64,000 nucleotides of DNA from Rostratula benghalensis (Eukaryota > Chordata > Aves > Charadriiformes > Rostratulidae). The position numbers and the translations under genes were made by a program. The DNA is taken from the NCBI GenBank assembly GCA_013399305.1, contig VXAI01000082.1, positions 3,496,674-3,560,673 of the forward strand, read 5' to 3'. The notes under the pieces were generated by a model, which had not been told where the DNA came from, made no database searches, and worked only from the letters and a program-made list of their open reading frames with translations. Below are positions 51,801-64,000 of the stretch, in pieces. Position 1 is the first letter of the stretch; every line of letters starts with the position of its first letter.

Positions 51801-54800
51801 CCATCTCATCAAGGCAGCAAATTATGAAGCTCTTAATGTCTATTGATAATTGAATGAATGCCTCAGAAGGATAGCAAATATTCCAAAATGTATAGGCATC
51901 ATACACTTGTATAGGAGTTTTGAACAGTAAACGAACTTGTACAAGCTGTTGAACAGTATATAGTCAGTAGATTGCAAAATTTGAAGATCAATTTGAAGGC
52001 CATTTAAATGTGCTTATTTCTTCTTCCTTTATATGGGCAACAATTGATGTAATAAGGGAGAAGCAAGGTTTTTACTTTTTATTCTAGATACTAATTTTCC
52101 CATATGGCGATGGAGCAAGCTGGTTATTGTAGCTGGTAATCAGGGCGCTTAAAGCATCCAATCAGCAGTCTGAGTTCTTAGCAGTCCTGGGAATTCACCT
52201 TTCCTGTAAGTGTGTCACCATTTGCAGTAACATCGACCAGATGAGAAGGGCTGAAATAGCTGTGTAAGAAACATGATAAATTTTTGTGGTGAAGGAAACA
52301 GGCACAACTGTGATGCAAGTAATAGCTGGAAGAATAATCCACAAAATACTTAGTTGGCAAGTGATCTTAATGAGAATGATAATGCTCATGTACTGAAGGT
52401 ACAAAACATCTAGAGAACTTGCATGGGAATTTGGAAAAGTTCACTTCCAGATTCCTCCCTTCAGATATGGGGTCCTAATTTGACTGAGTATGCTTATCAG
52501 TTTGGGATGCTATGTCTTTTTGACACTGATGTTTTCTGTATGACTTTTTAATTTCCTTAGTCAACAAAATGTATCAATACTTCAAGGAGGGGTGGAATTC
52601 CAATTTGTGTAAAATTGTATCGGTATGCTACATAAACACTGCTACTCAGGTTCTTATTTACCATGTTATAGTTCATGTTTGAACTTTAAAAGGTTCTTCC
52701 TTTCTTTTACATGTATATCTCAGTACTAATTCATTAGTTCGTGAGTAATAGCTGGCAATTTAGAAGTCTCTGAAGAAACCTTAAATGGAGCTGCATTGTT
52801 TATAGTAGCGGGAAGGCAGAAATAGGCTGCACCTCTGATAGCAGCAACTTTTTAAGGAATTACTAAAAGGGAAGAAAAATGATGCATCATAATGAATATT
52901 TATTGACTTGCCAGAACTACATGAGCTGCATGATTGGCTACGGCCTGTTCTGCAAAATGCATGTACACATTACAGTTTCAGTCATGTCAGCTATCGGCTG
53001 TGTCACCTTCTTCTTGTTAAGCAAACCAATTGCAATCCTCACAAAGTGGAGGTAAATATGAGTTTCACTGTAAACAGGTTGGTCAGACTGCTTTGTATAG
53101 ACTAAACTGGGACAAGATTGAGGACAAGTGTAGGTTTTGGCAGTCTTCCAGCCTAATTTGAAATGAGGTCAAATAAGAAACTTCTAAGGGATTTTTTTTT
53201 TTAGGGAGTCCGTTATCAACAATGGGAAAGAATTCTTATAAGGAAGTTGAGGTTTAAAAATTTTAGGTCTTCTAGCATGAATTTACAAATGGAAGATAGT
53301 AAAGTCTAAGAATTAGACTTAGATGATGGTTTGAAGAGTTATCTCCAGATGTTTTGGCTTGGTTTATTAACCAAGCCATGCTCAATCCTGTTACTTCAGT
53401 TAAAAGCAGAGATATCAAACACAGCTATAATATTTAAAGTCTTCTGCCTCTGATTTTTCTAGCATTTGCTGAGATAGCCTGTGTGTAAAAAAAATGAGAA
53501 TCTGTTTTTACGCAGAACATGGTTAAGGTGAGTAACAGAAACTCCTTGTTGCTGTTTTTCATGGGGGCTCAGTCCTCCCAGGGTGGATTTACATTGGATC
53601 ATATCAAATTCCAACTGTTGCTGAAAAGGTGAGCTCCTGAGCTCAGCAGCTGGCTGAATAGCAGAGTACTTGGGTGCAAAAACCATCAGCGAAGATGAGG
53701 AGATTTTTCTCTAGTATCAGAACTAGTCAGCTTTTAGGAGTTAATTCTCAAAGGGCTAGAAAAAGCTGGTTCCCTGGAAACCATTGTAGACTGCTTCAAG
53801 TAGTGCTGGGAAATTACTTTCTTGCTGGGAGCTGATGAGGCCTTCCAGATGTCTTTAGGAGCTTTCAAACTGATGCTCGATAATAGTGTTACTTTTGAAA
53901 GCATGAACTAGAAATGGAGGGAAACGTAAGACCTGTGGCTACATGACAGCAATCATGGGCTGTAACCAGTTGCTGGACTTCCTTTTTCTCTGTGCAGTCT
54001 TGGCTGAACAACTGGAAGGTGTGTTTCCAACTGAACTTTAATATTAAAGTGACACAGTGATGTAGCTGGTGGGTTTGTGTGTAGGAATCAATGCGGCTTT
54101 GGAGAGGCTAAAAAGGTGTGTAAAAGGGTATAGCTTTTCCCTAAATCCTGTTCTGTTTGTGAAGCCACCTTTGAAATCTCACTTCTGTACCACAGAAATT
54201 ATTTTTTTGTTATCCCTGTGCATGTGCAGGTGGAGGCTCTTTACTGATCGGTATGGTACAGGAGCAGTGCAGGACGGACAGAGGAATGAAATACAATGTA
54301 TTTTTAATTACTTTGTGAAAGTTGTGCCTTTGTTTTTAAACCACTGGTTTGTGTTTTGTCATTCTTGGTTTTTTATTATTATTATTTTTTATTGATGTAA
54401 TAGGCACATCCCCTCTTGTGATACTGTACTATTTGTTTCTTCACTTATCTGAGAATCTGGTCTGGGATCTGAGAATTCTGCATTGGATAGGTGGTATCAT
54501 CGCCCATTTCATCTGTTGTGCTGCAGTAAACCAGAGTATACTTTGTGCTTCTAGCTTCAGTGAGCTTTATCACTCATTGTCACAGACTTTCATCATTTGA
54601 TGATGTAAATTGTTTCCAAACTTGTCACTTCATATTAAAAAGAGTATTAATGGTAAGCAGCTGAATTTAAATGAGAAATCAAACAGTACAATTGTTTCCT
54701 GATAGAGCTCTTTAGACAAGAAGCAGTAACAATTTTATTTTCCTGAATGTGCTTGAGGATTTTTTTTTTTTAATCATGTAAGACAAGACTCTGCTATGCC

Positions 54801-55961
54801 TGTCCGGGCATGTCTACTTTGTACATCTATTAGGTCAAGAAGTTTGGTAAAGAAAAAAGAAATGGAGCTCAAAAAAAAAAAAAAATAAAATAGGAACAGT
54901 GGAAAACTGAACCAAAAGCTATTTAAATTCATTGAGAACCAAAGGAATGTTATGTTTCTATACTGGTATTTCCCATGGGATCCACATTGCCTCCTTCACA
55001 AACGTGGTCATAAATACTTTTTTCATTGCTTCAGTAATATTACACATCTGGGTTAAATATGATCAGTCTTAGATCTTGCTGTTCAAATGTATGCTGGTGC
55101 ATTTGCATGAACGGACCGCACGCAAGGTGGGAGAGAGAAGAAAGCTTCCAATTTCCTTCACACGTGGTAGACTTTAAACTGTTTGTGAGGTTTTTAGAAA
55201 GTTTTTTTGTTAGACTAAATGGGAAGCCAGAGCTTTTTATAGTTCCGTTTCTTTTCTTTCTTAGCTTTTGTTATTTCTGGGCTTGCAGGACGGGTGTCCT
55301 AATTAAAACATTCTGCCTTCTGAGGCCTGTTGGTCACATGTTAATTGTATTTTTAAATAAAGAAAAATAAAATAAAACTGAATGAGAAAAGCCTGTTGGA
55401 AATGCTAATTTTCTGCTGTATGTTTAGATGTTAGACTGGTGCAGTTTGTTTCTCTAAATGCCTTGGTATACCTAAATAATTTAGACTGCTTTGTGGGTTT
55501 TTTAAGCTGTACATATTGAAAATACTTTTCTAATATAAAAATACAGAATTATGCGCTCTTACTGAAATAGAAGATGTAATTTAAGATGGCTTGATGTGGT
55601 AATGTGGATATTCTGGGTTTAGCTTGAAATTTTGGAAGAATTTATCTTAATAAATAGCTGAGTTCTAGTTATTGTCCCTGAATTTTTAACCCTATCCCTT
55701 TGAACACTCAATTACCATTAACAGCATGGTAATAGCACCTAAAGCAGTCCTGTAACTGATAGATTACATGAAGCACAACAGTGTGGTTAGGTTGCCTTTT
55801 TGCCTTTTTTGCAGGGGCAATGCCGCTTACCTTATTGTTGTAGTGGGCAAAGAAGGTGCTCCATTCTGTTGTGGTTTTCCATTCCCAGAGTCAGCTGCCT
55901 TGTGAGGCAAGGCCTGCTCAATGGAGATGACCAAACTGTCCTGTAGCCTATTCCTTGGATG
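42821..55961. other. Intergenic, no supported gene
   Basis: Long AT-rich spacer. I looked for RGS-family motifs (the ENI.FW core and YPRFL) and saw none. Only short A and T runs stand out, for example near 49030-49050 and 54872-54885. Confidence 0.65.
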
Positions 55962-56555
55962 TCACAGAATCATTTAAGTTGGAAAAGACATTTAAGACCA
56001 AGTCCAATGTTAACTTCTACCACTAAACCATGTCCCTCAGCACCCCATCTATGTTCTTTTTAAATACCTCCAGCGATGGAGACACAACGAGTTCCTTGGG
56101 CAGCCTGTTCTGATGCTTTCATTGAATAAATTTTTCCTAGCATCTACTCTAAACCTGCTCTGGTGCAACTCGAGGCCATTTCCTCTCATCCTGTTGCTTG
56201 TTATTTGGGAGAAGATACCAACACGCACTTCTCTACAGCCTCCTTTCAGGTAGTTGTAGAAAGCACTAAGGTGTCTCTTCAGCCTCCTTTTCTTCAGGCC
56301 AAACAACCCCAGTTCCCTCAGCTGCTTCTCATGAGACTTGTGCTCTAGACCCTTCACCAGCTTCATTGCTTTTCTTTAGATGGGCTCCAGCACCTCAATG
56401 TCTGTCTTGTAGTGAGGTGCCCAAAATGAACACAGTGGTTGAGGTGTGGCCTCACCAGTGCTGAGTACAATGGGACAATCACTTCTCTAGTCCCGCTGGC
56501 CCTGCTATTTCTTATACAAGCCAGGATGCTATTGGCCTTCTTGGTCACCTGGGTG
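55962..56555 (-). mobile_element. CR1 LINE, RT C-terminal region and 3' end (decayed)
   Basis: In minus orientation, the 3' terminus is at about 55962 (TCACAGAATCATTTAAGTTGG on the plus strand). The minus strand carries CR1 ORF2 motifs such as [50 protein letters not shown] and [16 protein letters not shown]. They lie in more than one frame, so the copy is not functional. At its 5' side it meets an ORF1-like CR1 piece without the intervening endonuclease and reverse-transcriptase core. Confidence 0.92.
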
Positions 56556-56720
56556 ACACCTACAGTGAAGATGGACCACCATCCATTGACTGGTCCTCCA
56601 CATCCAGAGCCTTGTACCTGTTGTACAGAGGCACCTGGGAAGGTGAGGTGGGCAAGGAGGCAGTTTGCCTGCTGCCCTGAGCATGGACTTGCCTCAGTAT
56701 ATAATGGGGGACTCTTCTCA
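56556..56720 (-). mobile_element. CR1 ORF1-like fragment joined to the CR1 3' part
   Basis: On the minus strand a frame reads [20 protein letters not shown], then [19 protein letters not shown]. This resembles the segment upstream of the esterase-like domain in ORF1 of avian CR1 elements, from my knowledge of those proteins. It has the same orientation as the CR1 3' part and abuts it, so both probably belong to one copy with a large internal deletion. The outer edge is approximate. Confidence 0.6.
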
Positions 56721-59700
56721 AACCCGTGTTGTGGCTGGGAGTGGGTTGTCTAATGGTGTGAAACAAAACAACAGCTTTCAGCTGTTTGTTTTAATTGGGG
56801 CAATATTTCCCTAGGAAACCTAGTGTGCCCCTATGTCTTGTTAAGTTTCTTACCTGCTGGCTTTTCAGTTCTCACTCCTTTGAGTTTTCTAAAGCAGCAT
56901 GCACAGATGCCCTGGGGCTTTCCATGAGGACTACCAGCATTAAGATAATGTAAATATGACAGTCTAGTTCTCTCTGTACAGAAATCCTTCCAAATTACAT
57001 CATTGCTAAAGCCTAACTGCCTCAGAGTCATGGGATGTGCTTTTATCTAACCAGTTTCTCAGAAACAGTTATAAACTTTTGCTAGTGGGTTGGGTAGTTC
57101 TTGGCACTGGAACTGATCTTTCGTCTGCTGAGGAGAGGGGCAGGCAGAGTAGATTAACACCTTTCTATAAATGCTGAAGTTGTATTCCGGTTAGCTGACT
57201 TCACTTGTCGACTGTTAGATGCTGGGTAAGAAAGCTTCTTTTATAGCCAAAATGGCGGGCCCAGTGAAGATACAGAAATTTGAAGATTTATTTCAAAAGC
57301 TGTGCAAATTTATCTTTCTGTATTACTTAGGCTATTAGCTTTGTGTACCACTGCACAATAATTGGGAAATCCAGGCTAAGTTGCTAGGGGCAAAATGATG
57401 AGTATGCTCTATTAAGCTTTCACCTCTTGGAACAGGTAATTAATTTGCTAGATTTCATCTTTACTGTGTGGTCTTATTTGGGATCATGCTGAGAAAAGCT
57501 CCGTGAAATTATGGTAATACTAGACCTTAACACATTTATTACATACCGGAGCTGGACAGAACGTAATTATCTCAGCAACTCTTTTGAATTTTACAGCAAC
57601 TTACATTACTTTTATAACTGGTACTAGAGGTGGATTTCACCCACCCTTCAATACTTAGCAATGTAAATCTGGTTTTAAATTATTCATCCACCACACAATT
57701 GCAGAGATAATACAGACTTACCATCCTCTGAGCAATTTTATCCTATTTTAGCACTAATCACGTTGCTAGGAAGGAATTGCCATGCTGATGTAGCAGCAAT
57801 AAAAGTTCAACTGGAGTTGCCCTACCGTAGTTTGTTTTGTGGAACTGTTACTGTATTTGTATTCCAAAATTGCATTTGATAACATGGTATTCATCATCTC
57901 ATTTTTTTAATTAATCCCTGTGAGTCAATCAACCCGCCCACTCAACTTGTGGGCTAGATGGGTGGCACTCCTTCAGAGCAGCAGAGAGCTGCCATAAGCA
58001 AACTAAGTTTTACCTTATCACGGTTGGAGTGGCACTGTAGGAAAACTGTCTGCAAACAACATTTCTTGAATGCTTTTTTTTTGTGTGTGCTGACTTGTTA
58101 GTGGTGCTTTGGGGTGTGTTCTCTGGCCTGATTAGGGAGACAGACTGTGGTGGTGCTGCAGACTATGCTGGAAGGCTCGGCCTGTATAGAATGGAGAGAA
58201 GTCCTCTGAGAGGTTGCTCCTGAGAGAGTATGAACTTGTCCGAAAAGGGCTGTAAGTGATGGATGCTAACCAAGAACCAATAGAACTTACAGGATATAAG
58301 TCTTCAGTTATTTTAAAAAATAAAACCTTTTAAAATATCCTAAAATATGTGAGTATATATGCTTTAAAAAAAAAAGTCAGTGATGAATGTAAAAAGAATT
58401 TGGGGGTAGATTAATAGTGAGGGAATTTGGAGAGCTACTGAGATAAATATATGACAAAAAATCTGTTCTAGAAAACAAGAGCAGGGTGGCCACCAACAGA
58501 AATGCTTGCAAACATACAGCTAAAATGAAAAGTAGTAAGAGTGTGAAGAAGATGAGGATTAAACAAGTAATTTTGTGTCTGAACTGAAATGAGATTACAA
58601 ATATTAGTTATAAAGTCCTCTTGTTATTACACAGTTATTTCAGCAGCAAATGAAATAATGAGTGAAGGAACAACATGGGCAGCGATTCACAGGCTAGAAG
58701 TTTCTAGATATTCTATTAATCGTAAACTTCTTGAATTATGAGACTACAAGCTAAGTATGCCTTCACTGGTAGGGAGTATTTAATAGAAATTTTGATTGTT
58801 TCCACTGTTGAGAAGTGATGTAATCTGCCATGGTAACAAATGACTTATTAATAACTGACCAGATTGTGCATTGTGAAGGGTAAACCTTTATAATGGCAAA
58901 TGCTTGAAACCTGTAGAACTTTGACTGGTAAGTGTGTTTATGTGTATTTGTGTGTAAGGTTAGTCCTGTACTGTTTTTCTCTAAGCAGAGGCAAAGTGGA
59001 TTGTGGCATGGTAGAAAGGAAATAACTCCATGAAATAATTGGGTATGTAACCATTTCTTCAGGGGGAAAAAAATTATCTTGTTCTTATTTACTCACCTGT
59101 TGTTACTAAGGTTATTACTGGAGTCACTGTTTGCAGACAAGGAGTGTGGGAGAAAAAACTATTTGCCTTGGCTGGTGCTGTATGTAGCAACAGCCCTAGT
59201 GATGGATATTCTGAGAAACTTTTGACTTACCAAGCTGAGACAGGCAAGCCAGGACACAAAGCAGAGGTAACAATTTACATCTGTCATTAGGTGAATGCCA
59301 TGTTCCTTTGGGACTTGGCAAATACAGGAACAATTTGTCATTTCTGATTATTGGCACTTCTGATGTTTATGAGATGCAGTCTGCCAGCTGTGGTTTCACA
59401 TTATACCTTAGGTCTTGTTACAAGCCTCATGGAGCACGCTCTTAACTACTGTTACAAAGCTGCTGCTCTTTGCAGTTGGACAGGAAGGCAATGCTCATAA
59501 AGTCTCTGGTGTGACTTTTAGTTTTTTGGCTCGCTGACTTGCTTCCCACTGAGAACTACGGGCAATGGATCTATGGGGCCCTGCACAGGTGATTTACAGG
59601 GGGATGTGGCTCTGGAAGAGGAACCTCAGCCCTGTCTCCTTCTCTCATGCTGTAAAGCTTCAGTTTTTTCCCCCTCTTATCTGTGCACCTGATGTAGAAA

Positions 59701-60014
59701 TCCAGAGAGAGGACATGGCATTTAGGAGCTGGGGTTGCAAAAGGAGGTCTATAGCCCATCAATGGGGGTTTGCCATGCTTAAACCCCCCCACTTGCATAA
59801 ACTCAAGGTGAACCTACCCTGTTTCCCATTTTGTGAGGTGCATACCCTTGCAGTAAAGAGCTGGTCTTTGTCCCTAGTTCATTGCGTTGTACTTTGAGTG
59901 AAATCTGACATACAGGACACAAAGATATCTGTATAAGCATGGTCATCTTCAGATAATTGTGATAGCAGTTTTGGAGGGAAAATCAAGCTGTAGATAAAAC
60001 AGGTTTTTCAGGGT

Positions 60015-60038
60015 AAAAAAAAAAAAAAAAAAAAAAAA
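60015..60038. repeat. Poly(A) tract, 24 A
   Basis: Uninterrupted run of 24 A. The preceding sequence shows no recognisable retrocopy. Confidence 0.9.
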
Positions 60039-62250
60039 GCTAGTGAATGTCAAGCCTTTAGCTAACCTTTAGCTAATATAGTTGAGAAAACAGGCTTGAT
60101 TCAGTTGTGTAAACTTGGTCCCTCTGAGTTGCTCTAGAATACCTGTGGCCTCCATTTGCTACTGCAGCATGGAATGGGCAGTATGTCCACCTGCCTGCAC
60201 CAGATCTACCAGCCCCAGGGGAAGATTTAGCCCAAAAGCACTACATACTATAAAATGTTCATGCAACTGAGTAAGGATGAAATGTATTTGTCCTTAGTGA
60301 TGACCATTTGCAGTATATTTCAAGATGTCTCATTCCATGTTTGTGTTTCTATAAGGATATGCAGATGTATTAAAATAAATGGAAAGACTCTGCCACATAT
60401 TCATAATACAATGCTATTATACTCTTAATAATTTACATTCCTGTCCAAAGAACCAATTACACAATTTGGCTGTGGTGACTGATACCTTGTTGCTGGTGTG
60501 ATGAGAATTCATAGTCTTAGAACTGCAGACCTATTATATATAATCATTAAAAGAGTACTTGGCTAAAAGATATGCTTCCCCAATATGTAATTTGCTCCTC
60601 TTGTGTTTTTCTTTCTGCATTGTTGTACGTGCTTTTTTTCTTCTTTGTATAAAGAAAAAAAAATATGTTAGAATCCTTTGTGTATTCAAATCAGACCATG
60701 ATATGAGGCTGTAATTTTAAATTTGAATTTGCTTATATTTTTCTAAAACTTTCTCATTTGAAATTTAAGTCAAAGCATCTCAAAGCTGTACAGTTCCTCT
60801 GTTCTACTGACAACTTATTAAATGTGTAATTATACCAAGAGAGGTTATTGTCATTGTAAGACTTTGCTGTAGAAGACTGTAGGCAAGCCTGTGTTAAGAT
60901 GCAGTTTTTGCCCTGAAAAGGCTATGGTCTTTAGCCACGTAATCCAGCTAATTGTCATGTGCAGTCAAATGCTCTTTTCGGAAAACTTCTTCTATTGTGC
61001 TCCTGCCCCTGTGTTTAGTGAACCTTAGACCAAACATTGGTTTCTGAAGCGACCTGTGATTGCAACAGTGCTGCATATTTGCCAATACTTGGAAATGCTA
61101 CAGTCATTTCCCTTTCCTTTGAGGCTGAAGGTTCCTAAACATCCTCATCTGCCCTGTAACGGGTGATAAACATCTTTACTCATAATATTTGTTTAAATCG
61201 GCTGTCTACAGTACTGAGTTCTGGATATTACTTTGTTACTATGCTTAGTGTGAGATGGCCTATAGTTTATTTCTTGGGACTTAAAAGCAAAAATATCTAG
61301 AGTTAATATGGAAGTATGAAATAATTGGAAAAGCTTGAGAGAAAAGCCTCCTAAATTTACTCTCTGAAGGCTTTTGATCATACAATGGGGAGATGTTATA
61401 TATTCTCATTTACCATCCATCAGAAAAGCTTTGGCTATGTTATTCTTAGTTTTCTGTTAACTCTACCTATAAACCAATTTTTACTTTGTTTTTTACACCT
61501 GATATGCAACCTGCATCGGTAATTCTACATTTATCACCTAGACATCAAGAGTGGATGTGAAACTTATGAAAAGAAAAGTATAACAATAGAGTATGAATTT
61601 CATTGCTTTTATCAAGAAAGTAGACCAACACAGCTCATATTTACAAAGGGAAAATGATCTAATTGTCAGCTCTTTTTAAAACAAACAAACAAAAAAAACC
61701 ATCAAAAAACCCACAGACCATCTGTCTTGTATGTTTTGTTGTTTTTAGGGCCTCAATAGGTCAACAGTTTCCAAGGCTGGATACAGCTAATTGCTACAGT
61801 GTGTTTTATTAATCTACAATTTTATCTTTCCAACTTTAATGTGTTTGAAGAATTGCTATTGTTTTGATTTTTATTTTTTTTTAGTTCTTAAGTAAATGAA
61901 GGAAGAATTAGAGAATTCTGCCAACTTAGCTATTTTAAAGTTTTGTGTTTTTTTTAAATCTTTCATAACAGTAGCTTTGAATGATTAATGTGAGCAAATG
62001 CCTTTTGGTGTTGTCTGCCAGTGGAAAGTACAACTGAGCTCATTCAAGTGCTGCTAATGAAAATGTTAAAAGCAGTGATTTGTTATTGCTGATGCCATTA
62101 GGTACTGTTTTATGGATCATGTGACCTGATGAAATACACTGTTGTTGTCATGCATCTGGTAACACAATCGAAAAGTCAAGCAAGAGAAATATCCCTAGCA
62201 GTATAAGGATAAATCTATTTTGGGAAAAGGACCCTCTTTTGTTTCAATGT

Positions 62251-62285
62251 AAAAAAAAAAAAAAAAAAAAAAAAGAAAGAAAAAC
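62251..62285. repeat. Poly(A) tract, 24 A, then GAAAGAAAAA
   Basis: Run of 24 A followed by an A-rich tail. No polyadenylation signal or coding remnant is obvious upstream. Confidence 0.9.
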
Positions 62286-64000
62286 CAATTAGTTATTTCT
62301 AGAAGGAAATATAAAGTTTATAAAGTTAAGTTCTCCAGCAATAAGTTTACCTGTTAGTAAAATAAATGCTAAACACTTCATGCCATAAAAATAAGTTAAA
62401 CTCTGGTTTCTCTGAGCATTCTCTGTGGATTGTTTTTTTGTCATCCTTCATGATAATCCTCTTTCTGCAGAGGGAAAGGACTGTCACACTACCTGACCAG
62501 CCTCTTTGAGTAACCACTTCAGAAGACTGGATGCTAAGCCTGTTTGGATATGAAGAGTTATTATCCTTGGTAGTTACAAGCCTCTTCCACTCAGAGACCA
62601 ATATTCTGAATACTCTCTTCTGAATTGCTAATCCTAACACAAATGAGAAGGCTTTTCACAGTGCAGTCACTTGTTTAGTTGTTTTTTCCTCTGGTCGGGC
62701 TGGCTTTTGTCACAGATCTGTTTCCCTGCAGGAATTACTTTTTAATAGTTCCTACAGATTTTCTTTGCTGGGAGGCTAGTACTTCTGCAGGATCAATCAA
62801 GCTAAAGTCTCATACATTGTACACACGTTAGAAGTTAACAGCAGCAAAAATTATGCTATTGCTAGCTGAATTTCTTATGGAGACTGTGCTTGCTGTGAGT
62901 GGCTTTACAAGCTGAATATTCACACATCTGTATGATAATCTTTTTATATAGAGTCAGCGCAAAAGGAGAGGATTATCTCATAGTAACAATCTTTCTTCTT
63001 ACAATGCTGAAGGTACCTTAAAGCTTTCTCTACTAGTATAGATTATGCTTAGACTTGCTTTATATTCTGCCCTAGACATGGACATAAATTCATAAAAAGT
63101 CATGGGGGAAAAAAAAGTCTTAGATAACATGAGCGCTTATACTGTAGTTCACATCTTGGCATTAGAGTACATATACACAGTTACAACTTAAGAATATAAC
63201 TTCATATAAAGTCTGGCATCATATTAGGCATTTGGTAGCTGTTGATAAACATACTGTCCTTCAATAAATTAACATCCATCTTGCCAAATGTAACCTGTAT
63301 TATGTACCACAATAATACCACTGCTCAGAGGCCCTAAGCAATGACTATTTATTTCCTTTTAGGAGGGATTGAAATTCTACCTTAAAATATATTCACATAT
63401 ATTATTACAATGGAAAGAGGAACATCTTAAAAACTGTAGTTCCTCCTCACTACAAGAAAGATTCTACAAAAGTGAAGCACAGTTGTTTAACTGCACTGGC
63501 CTGTGCTTTTATGCTTGCCTTGTAAGGAAAAGGTTTAGACATTCACTTTGAAAGAGTGAGGGGTGTTCTCAGTGAAAACAGAATCTTACTGTCATTAAGT
63601 GGCACAATGAACTGCTATGAGCCTCCCATAGAAAGACTAGGCTTTCCCAACAGAGGTGAGAATGATTTATTACATTCTCACAAAAATTGCCTTTTTAAAC
63701 TAGATAGGGCAAGTAAAAACTTGAAGCTCTTAAAAAGCGTGAACTGTTTTTACTCGTTTTTAGGGTACAGGAGGGGACAGGAAAACAAAACTGGAAGTCT
63801 TCCACAAAGAAAAGAAAGGGACATGAGAAGGCAGTGCTTCATCAGTTCTAATATCAGCAGCACAGTTTAGCAGAGTAGTAATAATATTTGTCTACTGCCT
63901 GATTTTTTCTGGTCTACTTTAAATTTTAAACATTTCCATGATGGAAAAAACCTTTCTAAACGTTCAAACTTTCTTCGAATTATTGCTGTTAGTTTGAAGG

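Larger units (their letters stand above)
56721..64000. other. Intergenic, no supported gene
   Basis: AT-rich spacer to the end of the window. It contains two A24 tracts, listed separately. No R4-family RGS exon is visible, although RGS13 or RGS1 would be the expected next gene upstream of RGS2 if mammalian gene order holds. Confidence 0.65.

Noticed and set aside
59565..59897. Plus-strand frame of 110 codons with several Trp residues
   Set aside because: No recognisable family, and composition is not consistent along its length. Probably chance.
62347..62640. Possible RGS13-like coding sequence near the window end
   Set aside because: The minus-strand frame here has none of the RGS box motifs, such as the ENI.FW core or YPRFL.

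Overview
The window is avian nuclear DNA. The sequence shows several CR1 LINE fragments with the typical CR1 3' end, one LTR of the bird ERVL type, long AT-rich spacers, few genes, and one vertebrate gene with short introns. I cannot name the species. The only protein-coding gene I can support is RGS2, a regulator of G-protein signalling, on the minus strand. It has five coding exons between 22197 and 19770 and encodes an intact protein of 212 residues. All splice sites are GT/AG, the reading frame is continuous across every junction, and the residues known to give RGS2 its preference for Gq are conserved.

Layout. From 1 to about 18.98 kb lies spacer 3' of RGS2, holding a small CR1 3' end (about 838-881), a larger CR1 copy with a frameshift (about 12411-13080), a 55-base N gap (3581-3635) and a CpG-dense patch with a CRE-like half site (about 10175-10365). 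From about 18.98 to 22.29 kb is RGS2 with its 3' UTR, polyadenylation signal, TATA-box promoter and CpG island. The CpG island runs into a 254-base N gap (22287-22540).

From 22.54 to 64 kb is a roughly 41 kb spacer 5' of RGS2 with no supportable exon. It holds two CpG-dense patches (about 23.7-23.9 and 25.31-25.46 kb), a CR1 tail (about 23.12-23.18 kb) and a solo ERVL-type LTR (29590-30331) in the same orientation as RGS2. Further on are a CR1 3' end (about 33.47-33.75 kb), a GC-rich unexplained block (about 42.17-42.82 kb) and a CR1 copy in which an ORF1-like piece is joined directly to the RT C-terminus and 3' end (about 55.96-56.72 kb).

In mammals RGS2 sits at the end of an R4-family RGS cluster (RGS18, RGS21, RGS1, RGS13, RGS2), with UCHL5 beyond its 3' end. 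None of those neighbours is recognisable here. If the order is conserved, they lie outside the window. I found no CRISPR array, operon, RNA gene or clearly new system. The most useful second-look items are regulatory candidates around RGS2, the altered set of alternative start codons in RGS2, and the rearranged CR1 copy.
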